From the NCBI RefSeq assembly GCF_023715605.1, contig NZ_JAMBOL010000013.1:55370-119369 (forward strand): a DNA stretch of 64,000 nt. Direction: 5' to 3'. Position 1 is the stretch's first letter. Each line of letters starts with the position of its first letter. Below the pieces are notes generated by a model. It did no database searches. It saw only the letters and a list, made by a program, of their open reading frames with translations, and was not told the DNA's origin. This DNA is from Halalkalibacter oceani (lineage in GTDB: Bacteria; Bacillota; Bacilli; Bacillales; Bacillaceae_D). Shown piece by piece: positions 61,180 to 64,000 of this stretch. The position numbers and the translations under genes were made by a program.

Positions 61180-61270
61180 TGGCGGAGAAGGAGGGATTTG
61201 AACCCTCGCGCCGCTCGCGCGACCTACACCCTTAGCAGGGGCGCCCCTTCAGCCACTTGGGTACTTCTCC
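61180..61270 (-). tRNA. tRNA-Ser (anticodon GCT)
   Basis: 91 nt with a long variable arm and encoded CCA; anticodon loop CTGCTAA. Acceptor GGAGAAG/CTTCTCC. Confidence 0.95.
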
Positions 61271-61271
61271 A

Positions 61272-61346
61272 TGGCTCCACAGGTAGGACTCGAACCTACG
61301 ACCGATCGGTTAACAGCCGATTGCTCTACCACTGAGCTACTGTGGA
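61272..61346 (-). tRNA. tRNA-Asn (anticodon GTT)
   Basis: 75 nt with encoded CCA; anticodon arm ATCGGCTGTTAACCGAT. Acceptor TCCACAG/CTGTGGA. Its 5' end is repeated upstream in insert 2. Confidence 0.95.
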
Positions 61347-61479
61347 ATATCATTGTCATTTTTTCATCGCACGCTTGCGATACCAGTCTCTTCCTTTTAA
61401 CAGCTCCGCTGCCTGCTGTATCGAGGCAACTCGAGGCTTTTCGACGATGCTTAGGCTCGTCACTGAGCTACTGTGGGAA
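61347..61479 (-). repeat. tRNA-array insert 2 with truncated tRNA-Asn 5' end
   Basis: The minus strand reads CCACAGTAGCTCAGT (tRNA-Asn 5' end, 61462-61479), then GACGAGCCTAAGCATCGTCG, CCTCGAGTTGCCTCGA and AAAAGGAAGAG before the intact tRNA-Asn. The core matches inserts 1, 3 and 4. Confidence 0.85.
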
Positions 61480-61556
<77 letters not shown>

Positions 61557-61576
61557 CCAATAGCTAAAAATCAAAA

Positions 61577-61647
61577 AGCGGGTGATGAGAATCGAACTCA
61601 CGACATCAGCTTGGAAGGCTGAGGTTTTACCACTAAACTACACCCGC
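61577..61647 (-). tRNA. tRNA-Gly (anticodon TCC)
   Basis: 71 nt, no encoded CCA; anticodon loop CTTCCAA. Acceptor GCGGGTG/CACCCGC. Its 5' half is repeated in insert 3. Confidence 0.94.
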
Positions 61648-61804
61648 ACATTTTTCAATTAATATTCTCAATTATTTCAGCACGCGACCTACATGCCTCT
61701 TCCTCTGCCAGCTACCCTTCGAAGTTGATGCGTCGAGGCAACTCGAAGACTTTCACGATCGTGTTGCTCGTGGCTGAGGTTTCAACCACTAAACTAACCC
61801 GCAT
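61648..61804 (-). repeat. tRNA-array insert 3 with truncated tRNA-Gly 5' half
   Basis: A diverged copy of tRNA-Gly(TCC) from the acceptor to the anticodon stem (61772-61803, minus-strand GCGGGTTAGTTTAGTGG then AAACCTCAGCC) is followed by ACGAGCAACACGATCG, TCTTCGAGTTGCCTCGACGC and GAGGAAGAGG before the intact gene. This is the longest tRNA fragment of the four. Confidence 0.85.
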
Positions 61805-61822
61805 AGGAATGATGAAAATAAA

Positions 61823-61899
61823 TGGCGCGCCCTGAGAGATTCGAACTCCCGACCTTTTGATTCGTAGTCAAACACTCTATCCAGCTGAGCTAAGGGCGC
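61823..61899 (-). tRNA. tRNA-Arg (anticodon ACG)
   Basis: 77 nt with encoded CCA; anticodon arm TTTGACTACGAATCAAA. Acceptor GCGCCCT/AGGGCGC. Confidence 0.96.
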
Positions 61900-61909
61900 T
61901 TATTATTAA

Positions 61910-61981
61910 AGCGGAAGACGGGATTCGAACCCGCGACCCCCACCTTGGCAAGGTGGTGTTCTACCACTGAACTACTTCCGC
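61910..61981 (-). tRNA. tRNA-Gly (anticodon GCC)
   Basis: 72 nt, no encoded CCA; anticodon arm CCACCTTGCCAAGGTGG. Acceptor GCGGAAG/CTTCCGC. Confidence 0.95.
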
Positions 61982-61985
61982 GAAA

Positions 61986-62060
61986 TGGCTGGGCTAGCTG
62001 GATTCGAACCAGCGCATGACGGAGTCAAAGTCCGTTGCCTTACCGCTTGGCTATAGCCCA
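61986..62060 (-). tRNA. tRNA-Gln (anticodon TTG)
   Basis: 75 nt with encoded CCA; anticodon arm ACGGACTTTGACTCCGT. Acceptor TGGGCTA/TAGCCCA. Confidence 0.96.
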
Positions 62061-62075
62061 ATACATATGTATAAA

Positions 62076-62152
62076 TGGGGCGACTGATGGGAATCGAACC
62101 CACGAATGCCGGAACCACAATCCGGTGCGTTAACCACTTCGCCACAATCGCC
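62076..62152 (-). tRNA. tRNA-His (anticodon GTG)
   Basis: 77 nt counting the extra 5' G (G-1 opposite C73) typical of tRNA-His, with encoded CCA. Anticodon arm CCGGATTGTGGTTCCGG. Confidence 0.95.
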
Positions 62153-62166
62153 ACACACTAATAAAA

Positions 62167-62248
62167 TGGAGGGGGACGGATTCGAACCGCCGAACCCGGA
62201 GGGAGCGGATTTACAGTCCGCCGCGTTTAGCCACTTCGCTACCCCTCC
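62167..62248 (-). tRNA. tRNA-Tyr (anticodon GTA)
   Basis: 82 nt with a long variable arm, no encoded CCA; anticodon arm GCGGACTGTAAATCCGC. Acceptor GGAGGGG/CCCCTCC. Confidence 0.95.
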
Positions 62249-62265
62249 ACTATAAGATCGTACAA

Positions 62266-62342
62266 TGGCGGTCCGGACGGGACTCGAACCCGCGACCTCC
62301 TGCGTGACAGGCAGGCATTCTAACCAACTGAACTACCGGACC
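62266..62342 (-). tRNA. tRNA-Asp (anticodon GTC)
   Basis: 77 nt with encoded CCA; anticodon arm CCTGCCTGTCACGCAGG. Acceptor GGTCCGG/CCGGACC. Confidence 0.96.
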
Positions 62343-62349
62343 AATGGTA

Positions 62350-62423
<74 letters not shown>

Positions 62424-62592
62424 TCGTTATTAAGTATTCGGATGATGTTTCTCAAAGGAGATTAGAACTCTCCTCTTCCTGACTATTCAAGGAAGCTTTC
62501 ATGCGTCGAGTTTACTCGCCGCTGTTTCGGCGGATGCTTTGCTTGTTGCTCCACCCCGCGTCGTTAAAAAGTACTTGAATGATGCTTTCTCT
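62424..62592 (-). repeat. tRNA-array insert 4 with truncated initiator tRNA-Met 5' end
   Basis: The block at 62547-62592 (tRNA 5' end CGCGGGGTGGAGCA plus a ~30-nt leader) is an imperfect repeat of 62410-62453. The ~93-bp body has ACAAGCAAAGCATCC, GCGGCGAGTAAACTCGACGC and AGGAAGAGGAG. The loop of the CGAG-CTCG hairpin changes from TTGC to TAAA while the stem is kept. Confidence 0.85.
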
Positions 62593-62666
62593 TCAACTTG
62601 TCCATTTTTTAAATGATAACCATTATTCTCATTTTACCATTGGCTGGCTTAAGAATAAAGAAATTA

Positions 62667-62759
62667 TGGCGGAGGAAGAGGGATTCGAACCCCCGCGCGG
62701 TTTAACCCGCCTGTCGGTTTTCAAGACCGATCCCTTCAGCCGGACTTGGGTATTCCTCC
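62667..62759 (-). tRNA. tRNA-Ser (anticodon TGA)
   Basis: 93 nt with a long variable arm and encoded CCA; anticodon loop CTTGAAA. Acceptor GGAGGAA/TTCCTCC-type pairing. Confidence 0.95.
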
Positions 62760-62773
62760 ATTAAAAATTAATA

Positions 62774-62849
62774 TGGTGGAGCCTAGCGGGATCGAACCGC
62801 TGACCTCCTGCGTGCAAGGCAGGCGCTCTCCCAGCTGAGCTAAGGCCCC
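62774..62849 (-). tRNA. tRNA-Ala (anticodon TGC)
   Basis: 76 nt with encoded CCA; anticodon arm CTGCCTTGCACGCAG. It is the first tRNA after 5S rRNA in the transcript. Confidence 0.96.
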
Positions 62850-62863
62850 CTATTATATGTATC

Positions 62864-62979
62864 GCCCGGCAACGTCCTACTCTTGCAGGGGGAAGCCCCC
62901 AACTACCATCGGCGCTGAAGAGCTTAACGACCGTGTTCGGCATGGGAACGGGTGTGACCTCTTCGCTATCGCCACCGGA
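62864..62979 (-). rRNA. rrf: 5S ribosomal RNA
   Basis: About 116 nt. The minus strand shows GGTGGCGATAGCGAAGAGG, CCGTTCCCATGCCGAACACG and TTAAGCTCTTCAGCGCCGAT, the conserved Bacillus 5S core, with complementary ends (CCGG.../...CCGGGC). Confidence 0.97.
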
Positions 62980-63180
62980 CTTTTGATCTTCAGATAACCG
63001 GCGACCTTCTTTGTCAGCTTCATGGTCTTCGGTCATGTCACGTACTGATGTACGCTCCATTCCTCAGCCATTTGCTTCCTCGAATGTCTTGGTTCTCTTT
63101 GATCAATACGATATGTTTTATAAACATATCTTGATTCCTTCAAAACTAGATCATGATTGTACAAGTGTCAAGAATAGCTT
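62980..63180 (-). other. 23S-5S spacer
   Basis: About 200 bp without a gene. It holds short inverted repeats near the 23S 3' end (AAACATATC/GATATGTTT, about 63104-63131) that probably form part of the 23S processing stalk. Confidence 0.5.

Positions 63181-64000
<820 letters not shown>

Noticed and set aside
62579..62764. Plus-strand open frame of 61 codons ending at tRNA-Ser
   Set aside because: Most of it is antisense to tRNA-Ser(TGA); no ribosome site.

Overview
The window is a low-to-mid GC Firmicute chromosome segment, almost certainly from an endospore-forming Bacillaceae species. It follows the Bacillus subtilis gene order from xseA through yqgW closely: xseA-folD-nusB, yqhY-accC-accB, the eight-gene spoIIIA operon, yqhV-efp-pepP-aroQ-yqhR, yqhP-yqhO-mntR, lipM-yqhL-gcvPB-gcvPA-gcvT, yqhH-yqhG, yqgW-yqgX-yqgY and comG. 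The spoIIIA operon proves a sporulating lineage. It is not B. subtilis itself: yqhQ and the sinI-sinR-tasA block are absent from their usual places, a B12-dependent ribonucleotide reductase sits between mntR and lipM, and comG lacks comGA and comGB.

Layout. (1) 1-16.4 kb: housekeeping and sporulation genes, almost all on the minus strand. (2) 16.6-31.6 kb: NrdR-type boxes and nrdJ, a D-amino-acid transaminase, lipoate and glycine-cleavage genes controlled by a tandem glycine riboswitch with its own terminator, the SNF2 helicase yqhH, and small conserved membrane proteins. A candidate C-rich small RNA with its own promoter and terminator lies between yqgX and yqgY. (3) 31.8-34.4 kb: a shortened comG pseudopilin operon followed by aroK and yqzE. 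(4) 34.5-60.5 kb: accessory metabolism. It holds a formate dehydrogenase operon (OFA-family transporter, fdhF, DUF1641, an HMA-fold protein without its metal motif, and a 47-residue two-CxxC protein), a TAXI-TRAP transporter with an RpiR regulator and a class III aminotransferase, a Bce-type two-component/ABC module, and a LacI-controlled cluster. That cluster couples an Lsr/Rbs-like ABC importer and a ribokinase-family kinase to an AllA-family lyase, an M20 deacylase and a GATase1-like protein. (5) 60.7-64 kb: the end of an rrn operon on the minus strand: 23S 3' part, 5S and 16 tRNAs, closed by a strong terminator.

The most unusual signals are: four related inserts of about 90-125 bp in the tRNA array, each preceded in the transcript by a truncated copy of the 5' end of the tRNA that follows it; a dispersed structured intergenic element of about 160-185 bp in three copies plus a probable remnant; the C-rich sRNA candidate; and the Lsr-like/AllA/M20/GATase catabolic cluster, whose substrate cannot be read from the sequence. 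All family assignments come from reading the sequence; no database search was run.
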